Source: Rallus limicola (lineage: Eukaryota; Chordata; Aves; Gruiformes; Rallidae). From it: a DNA stretch of 64,000 nucleotides. A program made the position numbers and the translations under genes. Below are positions 1-12,719 of this stretch, in pieces (within the stretch, counting starts at the first letter, position 1; every line of letters starts with the position of its first letter). The stretch is taken from assembly GCA_022605955.1 (NCBI GenBank), contig JAKCOZ010000003.1, positions 54,188,179 through 54,252,178 on the forward strand. Direction: 5' to 3'. The notes below the pieces were generated by a model. That model was not told where the DNA came from. It did no database searches and saw only the letters and a list, made by a program, of their open reading frames with translations.

Positions 1-1434
1 TGGTTTAGTTTTATTTTCCTTAAAGCAACCAGGACTAGAGACTCAAAAGTACAAAATAGCATGTCAAAAAGCTGGAAATAAATAGTTGTATCTTAGAAAA
101 TAACCACATGCCCCTGGATCAGTTTGATTCAATGATAAAATATTATCAATGAGAGATGCTGGCTTTTTTTTTGTGACATTGCTCCACTAAACACCAGTTG
201 CAGCCACCTCTTATGACCACATCACTCATGTTTTTGCAAGCACTATAATTGGCAGGCACATAAATACTCAGCACATAAATACCAGGCAACAGGGACTGGT
301 TTATTGTTTGGCTGATGGGGAAGTACAGCTGTGCAAGGCTGACAAATCCAGCATTTCTTTGTGACAGTTCATTATGTAGATTCTTAATATTGGGGCTAAT
401 CCTGAAGCACATATTCAGGCACAGCTCCTACTGCATATATGCCAAATCAGTAAACAATCCAGGTTCAAAACAATAAATGCTAGGGTCCGAGCAAGCTGTA
501 TTAGGACCATAGGTGAAGCAGAGCTGAATACTCTGAACCACTGCAGTAAACCACTTGATAGACATTCAACCATCAACTTCATGAAAACCAGCAGAGTCAT
601 GGTAAAAACAAGTCTTTGTCTTTGCAGCTTCATGTTTCTCAGAGTGTCTGCCCAGGCTTCACAGATGCTGAGTGCCACCTGAGCAGGTTACAAGCTGATA
701 GATTAGCTGCAGTTAGTCACAGTGCTTCATGATGAAGTAAATGTGAAATGAAAGCGGAAGGAACAACATCAACTATTAAATAGAAACCTCCACAGTATAT
801 CAAACCAGGAGATTAATAGATACTTGGGATAGAATTGTTCATAACACACCCCTGAAAATTCTTACCTTCACCCTAAAATAGAAAGTAAGACCAACAGAAT
901 ATGAGCTTGAAAGAGATGCAAATCATGTTTTGCAAGAATAGGGATGGCAAAATGTATTTTAAATATCCCAGGTTCTTGTTATAACAAGGAATGTCTTAAC
1001 AGATATATGCAGATGATTCTAGGAAGTAGGTTACACTTCATGTGACAAATAGTGAAATAGATCTCATGCTAAAGATCAAACCATACTAATTTCATGCTAA
1101 GGCCAAGAAAAAAATCTAACGTGAGGAAAAATTCCTTTTTTTCACGAAATCTTAGCGTTTGTTTAGCTCAGTGTATCTAAGCCATCAGCTTTTCTTTTTT
1201 TTTTTTTTAATCCAGAAACAGATTGGTTTGGTAGTTGTAGGAGGTAGTTTGTATAGAACAATCTGTAAAAGATATAAATGAGGTAATAATAACAAAAATA
1301 ATACATCCTTCTTGTAGATAGCAGATGATGTAAGCAATAAAACCATTCAATCAAGAGACAGAGAATTTCACTTACTAACTTCAGCACTTGATCATTTCTG
1401 GAAGTCAGTTTATTTTTTTAATAACATGATCTAC

Positions 1435-1440
<6 letters not shown>
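1..1440. other. unique AT-rich non-coding DNA
   Basis: No repeat family, RNA gene or splice-bounded exon is recognisable here. The open frames in this stretch (up to about 88 codons) are short and have no protein-like composition. A short T run lies at about 1194-1208. Confidence 0.6.

Positions 1441-1474
<34 letters not shown>
1441..1474. repeat. poly(A) run, 34 bases
   Basis: An uninterrupted run of 34 A follows directly after AT-rich sequence. No AATAAA signal or recognisable retrocopy precedes it, so it reads as a simple homopolymer rather than a retroposed tail. Poly-Phe frames on the - strand at 1405-1633 are artefacts of this run. Confidence 0.95.
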
Positions 1475-1475
<1 letters not shown>

Positions 1476-4400
1476 ACAAACACCCAACATTGAATTGGAT
1501 ATAGGAATGAATGCTGATCTTGTTTGGAAGCACAGCATCCAAGCACCTCCATGGCCTTGACAGCACTGGAATAACAACTTCTGAACAACCGCAGCACACT
1601 CTTCGGTAGTTTCTGCAAGCGTGCTAGACTCATATTATACAGGTTTCCTCACAGTACCAAGCATACCTTGGCTCTTGTTCTTATTTTTCTTTTCAGCCCC
1701 ACATAAAGTGTGCCAGAATGCCCTGTTCTCCCTTTCTTGGCAAGATAGTGACTTCTCATGTCTTTTACTTGAGTTTGCCGTTTACAGCTACAAGGACAAC
1801 CCTTCAAGAGACCCTAACATCTGTTGTTTTACTGCTTTCAATACAGAATGAGGCTAGATTGACATCTTGTAAAAGGCAATGATATGTGCTCCCAGAACAC
1901 ACAGGAAAGGAAATACAAGTGGAAGAAAAGAAATCATGAAAAGTAATATGAAAACAAAGTTCACTTCTGTATTGGCTCTATAGATGAACTATGAGTGCCA
2001 GCATAACACGTCTCATCACCACAGAATTTTTTTTAAGAAAAATCTAAGCTATGGGTTAAAGGTTGAAATGTTTTGTACTTTTTATTCTCTTACTGTATCA
2101 GATACATTCAAGCATTCTCATTCACTAAGGACTTCTTAAATTTCATGTCATTATTTTTGTGACAGCGCTTTTTTCTTCTCATTGATCTAACATATCCTTA
2201 AAACATGTATAATATCACACTTTAGATTTATGTATTTATAAATATTCATTAGCAATAATGGTAAAATCTGTAATTTTCAGTTCTTGGAAAACAATGGGAA
2301 TTTTCAAAATTCAAATATAGTACATGAATGATCATGTACTACACATGCCACTGTGGGAGGATGCATTTTAATTTATTGCTTGTTAAAGTGAATTCTGTTA
2401 AATCAGTATGTGCTTTTGTGACTGATTTGCATGCAGTAGAGCCCTGGACAGCACTTTGCACGTTGAGAGTGAAGTGTTGGAGACATAGCAGATGCTCAGA
2501 AGAGAAACACATATGCATGCTTTTCCTGGGCTCCATCATCCAGGAAGTAACCATAGATTTTCTCTTTTTTTCCAGTTAGGAAGCATTTTATCCATCTTAA
2601 ACTACTGAACCCAGTATGTGTTCTTCTTCACAGTATGTGAATTTCTCCGAATACCCAATATTATACTGAAGGAATCTTACAATAAGATTATATGGTACTT
2701 TATCTTTCCAGAGCACCTCAAACTGTGAGAATCACTCTTATAATAGCATGCAATCATTTCTTTCTCTTCAAATTTGTCATGAATAATCTTATTTGATCCT
2801 ACTAAATCTTTTTTTCCATAACTCAGGTAAAGAATTGTTATTATTATATGAGGAACTTCTTGTATGATAATCTTCCTTTGGATGGATCAGAACATTTTCA
2901 GCAAAACTCAGTTTGATTTAAATTTTCTCTTTTGTTAAAGGCAAATATTAAATAGTATTATATTCAATTTAATATTAACTAAAAAGTTTTAAAGTTCTGT
3001 AGATATTTCTGATTCCATAGGAAGTTTATTCTTATTAATAAAACAAAAAGAAAAAAGCTACTTGACATTGAAAACACCATTTACTCTTCTAAAACAGGAC
3101 TTATATAAGATTTACTGCAGCTTGATTCTCAGGCTTTTTTCTCTAGACACATATATTTTACTGAGAATTATTTTCTTTCCTTCTAGCACCATCTTGTTTT
3201 ACTCACCTCTTTATAGTACTGTCATTTATGTTCTTTCATTAAACTCAATAGCCAGTGTACCACATTGTTAGAATTGATTGGTAACTTCATGCAATAATTT
3301 TGACTGCATAGCCTGTTTTCATTAGAACTAGTTTATATAGAGCAAGAAATACAAGACACACAGGAAAACTTTAAAATAGTAGAAGTCTTAATACAGATCT
3401 TAAAATTTGGTGAAATATTAAAATTATTTAAAATATTTAATTTTACATAACTTAATAATGATGCCGATTATTTAATATTTTATAAGTATTAATATTTGTT
3501 TCTGCAGCTTACAGCTGTGCAAAATCACAACTGCCCATACAGAATAGGTGTTCAGTTTCTAAAGGTGGTGTTTCTTATGGATTAGGTACACAGAAAAAGT
3601 TTTCTGCTGTAAGAAAGTTTGACTATTTTTAACATTTTTACCTCAAGAATGACACAATAGGAAAAATAAACACTAACTTATAAAATTATAAAATGCAAAG
3701 AGCTAGAAAGAGATCTGAATAGGTGCAAACTGCATAATGCTGGTTACCTGGCACTTCAACATTGCTTTGACTGACTTGCAGAGGTTCAAGTTATATCTGA
3801 CATACTGAGTGAAGGTAATGATATATGCTCCATTCACCAAAGAAACAAATGTTTTGTTTCCCTGCTCTGATTCTGTACTTTGCAGATACCTACAGGGGTA
3901 TAATATGCACTAGTACTATTGTAAAACAAGAGTTTATTACATGGCTAAGTAAGCTGATCTTTGTAAAAGTGCACAAGAGCATTGAAATAAAATAAAAACT
4001 ACTTAATCCAATCTTCTCTCATACAATTTCTTTCAAGGAGAACAGACACAGCCTGTTAAAATAACAAAGAATGTAGAGTTTCCATTCACATTCACAAAGT
4101 GTCCTCATTCAAACCCCCACTCTAAAGCTACCTTTCCTCTCGACTTTCTTTGCAGTGGAGAAATGTGATTCCATGGAACCGACAGTGATTTTGTTTTAAG
4201 TTAACTGGCAGAGCTTTTCAAGCCTTGCAGACCTGGTGACACTTAAATGGCCCACACTTTGGATTGTCTTCTTGTGTGGAAAAGGTAGATAAGGGGAGGA
4301 GGAGAAACATAAAACAGGTGGGCAAGGGCAAAGTGGCATTCACAAATGTTTCTTAGATCAGAGCCAGGTTGAGGATCATTTCTGCGATTAAACAATTGTT

Positions 4401-6155
4401 GTATTGAAATAACTTCACACAAGGTGTTATATTACTTATGGAGTCCTGAGAGTTCTGTAAAACCTGGCAAGCACATAACATGGAAAAAGGTAAGATCTTC
4501 TGAACTTTTAGCCAGGAAATCAACAGGAACTAATATAGTTTAATGGTAATTAGTCTAATATGTGCTGCTTGTAGAATCACTGCCAATAATACCATGTAGC
4601 AACTATTGTAAAATGCCAACTTCTCTGGCTGTGTTAGGGATTAGGTAGAAGCTCTTAGAACTGTACTTGGCTTGATATATAGGTCACTCTTGAAATAGTA
4701 TTATAAATTAATTTTACAACATATGCTTTACAAGATTCTCCCTGGGAAATTGTGAACAATATTCATTATCTGTTTATATTTGCATTTGCACCAACATTTT
4801 CTCCATTGGCATTTTGACACTCCATAACAAAATACTATCAGTGTGGTTCTTCAATGCACACGTGGCTTAGTGATATAGCCAGACCAGAAAAGTAAGGTTA
4901 GAATCTAAATTAAAATAAAGTTTGGATAACAGCTGTACTCAGTAGAAAGTTGTCATGTGACAACAAATGTCAACATATCTGAATAATTTGACTTAAAAGT
5001 TTGTTTCATTGATTAAGTAAATATTTTAAGTTTGGGTATCTTACTAAAAGATATGGACTGTGTAGCATTCTGTCATTCCCTGGCTGTCTTTTTAAAGAAA
5101 GACCTGACTTTTCAACCCTAGTCCTTACTCCATCTTCTCACTGCTATTTTCTCTCTTCCTCACATATGCTTGTTAAAAGAAAAGTCTTTGCACCAAACTC
5201 CTGGAAGGGGCATGGAATGTGATCTAAGATGTGAGCTTCAGAGTGAGTGAGAAAAGGGAGACAGGCAAAGTTGTCACACGTCTGTGTACTGAGTAGACAA
5301 CCTGTATACTTGGCCTGGGGTACAGCCTTCTGCCATGGCTGAAAAGCTACTGAAAAGTGGTCTGCTTTTGTATGTACTGTGCAAGTCTCAATATATCTTT
5401 GTATATCTCAATATATCTCGATACAAACAGTTATTCCTCCAAAAACTTAGTATTAAAAGAGTGGTATGAGAAAAAATGAATTGAGGCATAACAGACTGAG
5501 TAGTGCTTAGATACTGTCACTGAAGGCCATGAAAATAGCAAGATTTTTCTCATCATTTTTCTCACAACCATACCTTTCCAAAGTCCTTCCAATAAGGAGC
5601 CAGGTGGAAAGAAATTAAAAATTTGCCTGTGGGTTTTCGCTTGCTGTCACCTGGTTATGAAGTCAACTGTGTTAGTAGTCATTGAGCCTTCGGTTTAATT
5701 GTCCTGTTTCTATCAGACATAAATAAAATAATTAGATAATTTCATATAATGTAGACTTTAAAAATATGCTTCATTGCAAAAAAAAAAAAAAAACCCTAAC
5801 TAAAATATAATACTATGATTTGAAGGAAAAGAGAACTTGAGTATCTTACCAAACATGTTCTGTTTACATTGTACTTCGTTATTGCAACTGTGACAGGAGT
5901 TTAATTTTTTGTTAACTAAATACACATTTCACAAATGAAAATGTTACTTCACTTCTAAAAGTTCTTTATTCTCAGTTTTACCTGTGCAAGCAGACTTGCA
6001 TTAGATTTGGAGACTGCTGTCAGGCTTCAGTAAGAGTCACTTTTGATGAGATTCTAGAATGGAAAAATTCTCACTCAATTATCCTCTAATTCTTGTCAAA
6101 TCACGCTAAAATTATCTCTGCAAATGAGGAGACTGTGACTTAGTGAACTGGACAG
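1475..6155. other. unique AT-rich non-coding DNA
   Basis: Long unique stretch without a recognisable gene or interspersed repeat. An A16 run lies at about 5778-5793. A 13-base motif (TCTCAATATATCT) occurs twice, near 5386 and 5405. The part from about 4140 to 4500 is less AT-rich and ends at a donor-like AAAG/GTAAGA near 4488, but no convincing acceptor or open frame supports an exon. Confidence 0.55.
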
Positions 6156-6167
6156 ATTATTATTATC

Positions 6168-6202
<35 letters not shown>
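6156..6202. repeat. (ATT)n followed by (AGT)n microsatellite
   Basis: A short ATT tract at 6156-6166 runs into nearly twelve uninterrupted AGT units at 6168-6202. This is a perfect trinucleotide repeat likely to vary in length between individuals. Confidence 0.95.
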
Positions 6203-6385
6203 CATTTAAAGATTTCTTTAACCATATTTTTCAAAATACCTCAAAGTACCATACAGTGTAGTGATATATAGTCTTTTCTGACTCAAGGTCATTTCACAAT
6301 GTGCTCTGATCTTGTTAGATCTCACAAGCAGCTCTTTTATACAGATCACCTGAAAGAACACTGCTCTGACCAGGAACTAGATACA

Positions 6386-6407
6386 TGACCTGCTAATTAG
6401 CAGGTCA
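6386..6407. promoter_or_regulatory. 22-bp perfect palindrome with nuclear-receptor half-sites around TAATTA
   Basis: The 22 bases are an exact palindrome. The outer hexamers are TGACCT and AGGTCA, the classical nuclear-receptor half-site in everted orientation with ten bases between them. The centre is TAATTA, the core bound by many homeodomain proteins. The sequence match is direct; any regulatory role is inference. Confidence 0.4.
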
Positions 6408-6409
6408 GC

Positions 6410-8295
6410 AGCTAAAGCATACTGTGTTTGCAAAGTCTGCCTAACAAATAGCATTCCTAATAACAAACTCTGACTCAGATATCACAAACTGTACTGCATA
6501 GTATGCTTCCAATAATTTCCCACTTAGTAATTTTCTTTAGAGAAAAATGTTATTTATTTTTAAAGGTATTTCAGACCCTTAATGGATTGAAAATAATCTC
6601 ATATATTTACCAGATATGGGTTTAATACTTTGATTTGTGTATATGCACAGGCAGGCAGGTGCACACATGCACACACAAATACATATGTTTTCAAGTGAAT
6701 TGTACTTCATAAAACAGCTCAGAAAAAAAATCACCTGGTAAACATGATAGCTACTAGGAGCTGGGAGTTTAAGAAACATGGATAATGATGGAAGCAGTGA
6801 AACGTGTGTAGCCCTGAGATAGGGTCAGATACTGGGTTGTGCACGTGAGGAAGGAGGTCTGCAGAGGGAGGGAGACTTCACAGCTAGTTATGCTACATGG
6901 AGCACTTGGGAGGCTCAAGAACACCAAGGCACCCTTATACCTTGCTGCCAGTAACTGTAAGCCTCACACAATAAAACACAGTAGGAGGCCAGTAGGAGCT
7001 GCAGGGGAGCCCATGTGCGGCCATGTTCTGCTGGAGCAGGCTGCACTCTGCCCTGGCCCTACTGCCTGTCACGGCAAGGAGGGGTACCGTAGCCTGGCCC
7101 TCAAATATTTATGCCTTAATTATCATTTAAAGTGTTCTTTTTGGAAAGTCAGCCATAAAGTTATGCATTTCACTGCTAGTTTCTGAACAAGCTGCTGTAA
7201 AAGTACACATCTTTCTTTCACAAGACTCTGGATTAGCTTTGAATGCAAGGAAGGGAGAGGGAGGTATTTCTAGCGCTGCTTCTGGGACTGGCGTCACCAC
7301 TTCTGTCACCACCACCACCATGAGTAAGCAAAGATACAGGCTGCGCACACTAAAAAAATGGCTGTGGTCCAAGTAGCACATTTCTTTCAAACACACACTC
7401 GGAGCTGAGAATATTGAAAAACGGTTACAATGTCTGGTTAATGTTTTGATCACCTCATATGGTCCCATATATAGCTCCTTTCTTGTGTACATTGGTGGCA
7501 GCATAACAAAGGAGCTCAGAGCTTCCAGAGTCATTCATATTCATTGTTTTTCCCATTGTCTAACTTCGATTATGCACAGTTTTCTTAAGAGAAACTGCTA
7601 AGCAGCAATCATTCAAGGGAGGGTAGACACAATGGGGCCACTTTTGCAGGCTTTTTGCTGGCAAAGTTCCTCTTGAAATCAGGTGAAGGAAGCAGTTGTT
7701 TTGTTTAAGAACTGAAATCGGTTGATTTTGAGAAGCCAGACATTTCGTCTGAAAAAAAAGGCAGTCTGGTTAACTCTGTTGACATTAGAGTTTCGTCCTC
7801 CACAGTAGGGAATTTCATTCAAGTTATAAGTGCAAAGCTGCACCCAAGGATATGTGAGAGCAGCGGATCCTTTTTCCATGAACTTTTGATTGTGGCTGTT
7901 TTCATAGTTCTTAAACGTCTTTGTTCCAAAATTAAACTAAAACAAAACTGTATTAAATTAAAACAAAACAAATTTTAATTTCCAAAATATATCCATGAAG
8001 TAATGGATTTTGAGGGAATGAAATTACTGTAATAAAATGAATATATTATGTCTAGGCTCATGCCTCCTGCTAGTTGGGGAACTGCCCTACTGATAAAGGA
8101 GGAGGGGGTGGTATGGAGTGGTGGTGGTAACTTAACTGCTTTAACCATTCAGCAGTTACCCTGGGTACCATGACCATACTTTTGAGTGGTGGTGCCTGCA
8201 GCTGTGTGTGCAAAGGACACTGGGAAACTAGAGACAGAAACCCACACCAAAAACTGAACCAGTCTGGTGATCTGCTGTGCAAATCAACTCAAGCA
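6410..8295. other. unique DNA with a GC-richer patch, no supported gene
   Basis: A patch from about 6830 to 7330 is richer in GC than its surroundings. It holds overlapping frames of 115 codons (+, 6839-7186) and 135 codons (-, 7127-7534). Neither has a recognisable domain, signal peptide or splice context, so they are not called as genes. A small (CAC)n tract sits near 7307-7320. Confidence 0.5.
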
Positions 8296-8299
8296 AGGT

Positions 8300-8805
8300 G
8301 ATTCTCCCTCTACTCCTCTATTGTAAGACATGAAATACTGCATCCTACTCTGGGGCTCTCAACCTAACAAGGACCCCACATGAAATACTGCATCCTACTC
8401 TGGGGGCCTCAACCTACAAGGATGTGGAGCTGCTAAAAAAAGTCCAGAAGAGGGCCACAAAGATGATGAGGGTACTGGAGCACCTCTCCTATGTACCTAA
8501 GGGGGCCTACAAAAAAGCTGGAGAGGAACTGTTTATTAGGGAAAGTAGTGATAGGTGTATTGGGTTTAAACTAAAAGTGTGTATTGAGCTTAGATATTAG
8601 GAAGAAATTCATTACTGCAAGAGTGGTGAGGCACTGGGATAGGTTGTGTGCCCAGAGAAGCTGTGGCTGCCTCCTCCCTGGCAGTGTTCTAGGCCAAGTT
8701 GGATGGGGCTTTGGTCAATCTGGTCTAGTGGAGGCTGTGCCTGCCCATGGCAAGGGACGTTGGAACTAGATGGGCTTTGAGCTTCCTTCCAACCCAAACG
8801 AGTCT
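8300..8805 (+). mobile_element. CR1 LINE, 5'-truncated, with internal duplication and deletion
   Basis: This is the 3' part of a CR1 non-LTR retrotransposon in sense orientation. Recognisable landmarks run in order. The block encoding the end of the reverse transcriptase region begins near 8330. The 'gggccacaaagatgatgagg' stretch is at 8451-8470. 'tattaggaagaaattc' lies near 8595, then 'gtgaggcactgg' near 8625. The 3' UTR motif 'ttccaacccaaac' is near 8790. About 120 bases of the usual sequence are missing after 'cacctctcctatg' (junction about 8494). A 50-base segment is tandemly duplicated (8331 versus 8381). The frame is broken by stops and indels, so it is inactive. The terminal 8-mer repeat typical of CR1 is decayed at the 3' end. 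Confidence 0.9.
8331..8430 (+). repeat. 50-bp imperfect tandem duplication inside CR1
   Basis: The string 'tgaaatactgcatcctactc' begins at 8331 and again at 8381, and similarity continues through 'tggggctctcaacctaacaagga' in slightly diverged form. In an ordinary CR1 this segment is present once, so the duplication arose after or during insertion. Confidence 0.85.
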
Positions 8806-8809
8806 CTAG

Positions 8810-11800
8810 TACACATAAACATTTTTACAGCTGAAATGAGGGGCAAAATGGGAGCAGAAATGAATGGCAGAAGAAACTATCTAAACTGACACTGTCGGCA
8901 AAATAAAATAAGGGCAGGCAGAAATTGCCCACATACGTGCTGTTTAGGGCTCTTCCAGAGGGCTACGAGCAACATCTGTAGATAAGTGTGACCTCTGACA
9001 CAAGAAAAAAAGCACCAGCCAGTGGATGAAATTGTGATTTAAACACCTGAGATCTCAGCCTTTTCACGTCCATGAAGTTTCATAAGAAATCAGTGACAGA
9101 AATGGTTACAGAGCCCAGAAATTTGAATTCTTTGTTGTCTGCTGCTGAGAGACAAGAGTTTACAGCAGTGGGTTTATAAATAATTTTTCATGCATATAGC
9201 CACAACCCCAATCTAATGTTAAATAATTAGCTCTTTACTTTTAAGTTTTATTCTTCACATTGTTTTAGCTGAGAGAAGCACATGCCAGCAGCATTACACT
9301 CTTATTTTTGCAGGTTTTACTATTCTAGAAAATAGATATATAAGAGAAAATGTCATGTTCTAGAATAGCCTTAACCTTAAACTTAGACAAACTGGTCAAT
9401 AGCTGTAACATCTGTTAGGCAGTAAAGTGTTACATAAAAGGGAACCTTCTAGTCCACCTGAAATTTAATAGCATGTATTGATAGTTGATGGGTTTTCCCC
9501 CCCTTTCTAGTAAACACACAATGCCAAGGTGATTTGCCTGGGATGCTATGAGACAGAGTAATTAGTTTTAAAAAGGGGGAGACAGAAAGAGAAAGACACA
9601 GCAAAACCTTTTTATATATCACTCACCCTGAGGCATCTCATCTTCCTAATGGGGATAAAGAGTAAAAGTAAAAGTAGCATTTGAAAGAGAAAATCTGAAC
9701 AGTTTGTTTTTAAAAACAGTTTTATTATTCTAAATATACTTGAGAAACAAATTATGTGTTTCTAGTGCTGCCAAACATGTATTTTATTCAGTATTAAAAA
9801 TGTTTGAAAAGAAAATGTCAGTATTGCTAAACTCAAAATTTTCCGTTTTCTCTATCAAGGTGTTACTCTTCAGTATCCACAATAAAAGCTGACTAAAGAA
9901 AGAAGCCTGATTATACTGTTTCCTGTAGAGAGATGGAGGTGTTCAAGAGTGTGAAAATCCAAATAAAAAGTTAACAGTCACACAGGTGTATTACAACTAA
10001 TTTATTTTTAGCTTTTTTAAAAAAGAGTTTTTATAAGGGTATTTTGTTTCTTTGTTAACACAATTTTTGTTACACATTTCTGCTGCACCCTGTTCAATAG
10101 TGTTCTATTTGTGAATCATGCTTTTAAGACTATCTTAATAATTAGCAACAGTAATATAATAAAATGGTTCAAATGTTTGTTACCTCAATGTTTTGAGCAT
10201 TACTAGCTACAATAAAATTTAAAAAATAACAATACAAAATGTAGAGGTTTTGTTCTCTTTGTAACATAATCACAAATGTAATAGTAGCCATGATCTTAAA
10301 ATCACAAGAATTAAGGGGGATTTACATGGAGGGAATTGTTGTATAACTGGAATTATGTGCTGCTGTGCTGTTGAAATTATAAAAGAATAAATAATGTAAC
10401 CAAGATTTATTTTTCATCACTTCAATATTTGAAAAGTGTGGTTTTCTCAAAAATTGTCAAAACTTGTCATTAATATCTGTGGACATATAAAATCAAGAAG
10501 CCTATGCTCTTTTTGAGTGATTTTCCTGTTTCCTAGTAAGTAGCAGTGGCTTTGGGTAAAAATCAGATGATTATGTACACTCCCAATGCAGTCTCCATGA
10601 AAGTTTGGCAGTGAAACCCACTTCATACTTTGCTGCCTCTGGCTGCCATGTTCTGCTTCTTCACTTCAACTGTGGTACTTGAACCATTTCCAGGGGTTGC
10701 ATTGGGAAGGTACTCCTGATTCTTCAGTCGAAGTGCCAGGTTTTTTTAACCCCTCATGTGGTTACTACATGGCATCCTCAAAGCAGAGTCAGCCATTTAG
10801 GGGGGACAAGCAGCTATAGACCAGTGGTGGTGGTGCCTGACCAGAGTGGAGAAGGGACTCCTTAAGTCCACATTTCCCCTGAAATCTCTAGCAAACCAGA
10901 AAGTGAAAATACAGGTTTTTTAGCTAGTACCACAGTAATAGACTGCATTGTTTCCTTAGCATTTTCATCAGCCTAGGTGGGTTCAAACCTGGCTTCCTGC
11001 CTTTACCTATGCATTATTTGGTATAGCTATAGCATTAGATTAGGAGATAACATTAGAAAAGCCACTTATCGCTGCATCTACACAGTTCAGACCTTCATTT
11101 TTCCATTGGATAGAATCTTTAGTGCCTCAGTAAATTAACTGCAAGCCATCTGTAGTTGAAAGGCAGCTTAAGGAACTGAGAAGTGTGGGTAGAAGAATTT
11201 AGGTTTCTATTAAATTTACTTTAAAAAACAAGATTATGTTAGTTTATATTATTGAATAATGGAATGTGACATGTCAGAAGATGTTAAATATTTGTAAGAA
11301 GTTAGCATCGTGCTGTGCACTTTCCAAATGGATCTATTATGTCTGAGATTTCTAGCTACTTATTTTAAGTGATAAGTGTCATTCGGCATCATGTGTCAAG
11401 GAAGTACCATGTGTTCCTCATCTGCCTTTTAAGAAGTTACAAATGACACCATTCATCTCTTCACATGATAGACCTGTTGCTTCTTGTCATTATATGATGC
11501 CTGCCTGTTCTAAATGTGGTAGAGATCCATTTTCTTGCTTGTGTGCTTCAGTTTAAATTAATGGGGAAATCTTCGGGAGATTTAAAAAACACTTAACTGT
11601 CTGCTCTTGAAGTCTAATCTGTTTATGCTGTGACCAGATCTCCTCAGTGCAGTCTAAACATAGAAGCTGCTTTGAAATATACTTTAACTATAGTAAAATA
11701 CAAGCTAATGCCTTTTTTTATAGGTTTTATCTATTTTACTGCAGTGTTGAAGATGTGGGTGTGTTTCAGAAAAGCCCAAAAAACAAAAACATGCATGTGC

Positions 11801-12670
11801 ACATGGAGGATTGTAGCCATAAGATAAATAATTGAAACATGTTGGGAAACTCTTTGTGAGAGAAAAGTGAATTCATTGTGCCCACTGGGATATTTACCAG
11901 ATGAAAAGTGTGACAACGACAGTACCCTCGTTGTTTGGTACATAATTTAGAGTATTCCTAATGAATATTTCATACAGTATCATTTGTGTATGAATTGTAA
12001 GACATGTATATCAAGATTCACTAGGGGCACTGTCAAACTCCTCAGTTTGAAATAAGCACTTATAAATTACTTACGGATATTGTAGGAAGAGGGATTAGTG
12101 TATGCTCTGTTTTAAGCAAATCATTATGTCCCTTCTTGGGGATAATAAGCAGTGCCGCTTAGTAAAGAATGAGCACTCAGATCAAAGAAAAAGTATATGA
12201 TTTCACTTGCACACTAACAATCAAGTTATGTTCCTAGCAATTCCCAAGAAAATTCTTAAAATGCAAGTGATTTAAAGAGACAATGACCAGAAGTAATTTT
12301 CTGTAAAATAAAAAAATATATATTTTATGAAGCCTGGGAAGTTTTGGAACTTATTTATCAAATCAGTTCCAAAATAAGAACTAATTATTATTTTTATATT
12401 TATACAGCTCCACAAAATTATTGTAATTAATTTTTTACTTAATAATGAGAGCCATTTGATAATTAATTTTCCTTAAACTTATTAATATTTAAAAACCAGC
12501 AAAATAGAGTAATTATTCAGCCTTTACATTTAACAAATTAATTAATGAAACTGAAGATCAGTTGCCAAGTGTGAACAGACAAAACATATCAGTCTACTAG
12601 TTAGTATATTAAGAATGAACAATTCAACCAGTGGTACCAAAGGACTATTATCTCATTCTAAATTACGTCT
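8810..12670. other. unique AT-rich non-coding DNA
   Basis: No gene or repeat family is recognised. A 10-base perfect inverted repeat (CTATTCTAGA at 9320-9329 and its complement at 9359-9368) could form a small stem with a 29-base loop. The rest is AT-rich with frequent stops in all frames. Confidence 0.55.
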
Positions 12671-12672
12671 TT

Positions 12673-12713
12673 TATACATATATATATACGCATATATATA
12701 CATATATATATAT
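12673..12713. repeat. AT-rich (TA/CA) microsatellite
   Basis: Interrupted TATATA tract with CA and CG interruptions. It is simple-sequence DNA only. Confidence 0.9.
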
Positions 12714-12719
12714 TGCTAA

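Noticed and set aside
1240..1257. Let-7-like word GGAGGTAGTTTGTATAG
   Set aside because: It lacks the full let-7 seed context (three bases missing, first base wrong), and the flanks do not fold into a precursor hairpin.
1405..1633. Open frames ending in poly-Phe
   Set aside because: Artefacts of the A34 run read on the - strand.
6168..6202. Regular repeats as a possible CRISPR-like array
   Set aside because: It is a perfect AGT microsatellite with no spacers.
6839..7186. 115-codon open frame on the + strand
   Set aside because: Composition is not protein-like and there are no supporting signals.
7127..7534. 135-codon open frame on the - strand
   Set aside because: No domain, signal peptide, splice context or codon pattern. 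It overlaps another open frame on the opposite strand, and chance frames of this size are expected in the GC-richer patch.
10981..10989. tRNA B-box-like GTTCAAACC
   Set aside because: No A box at the right distance and no cloverleaf could be drawn.
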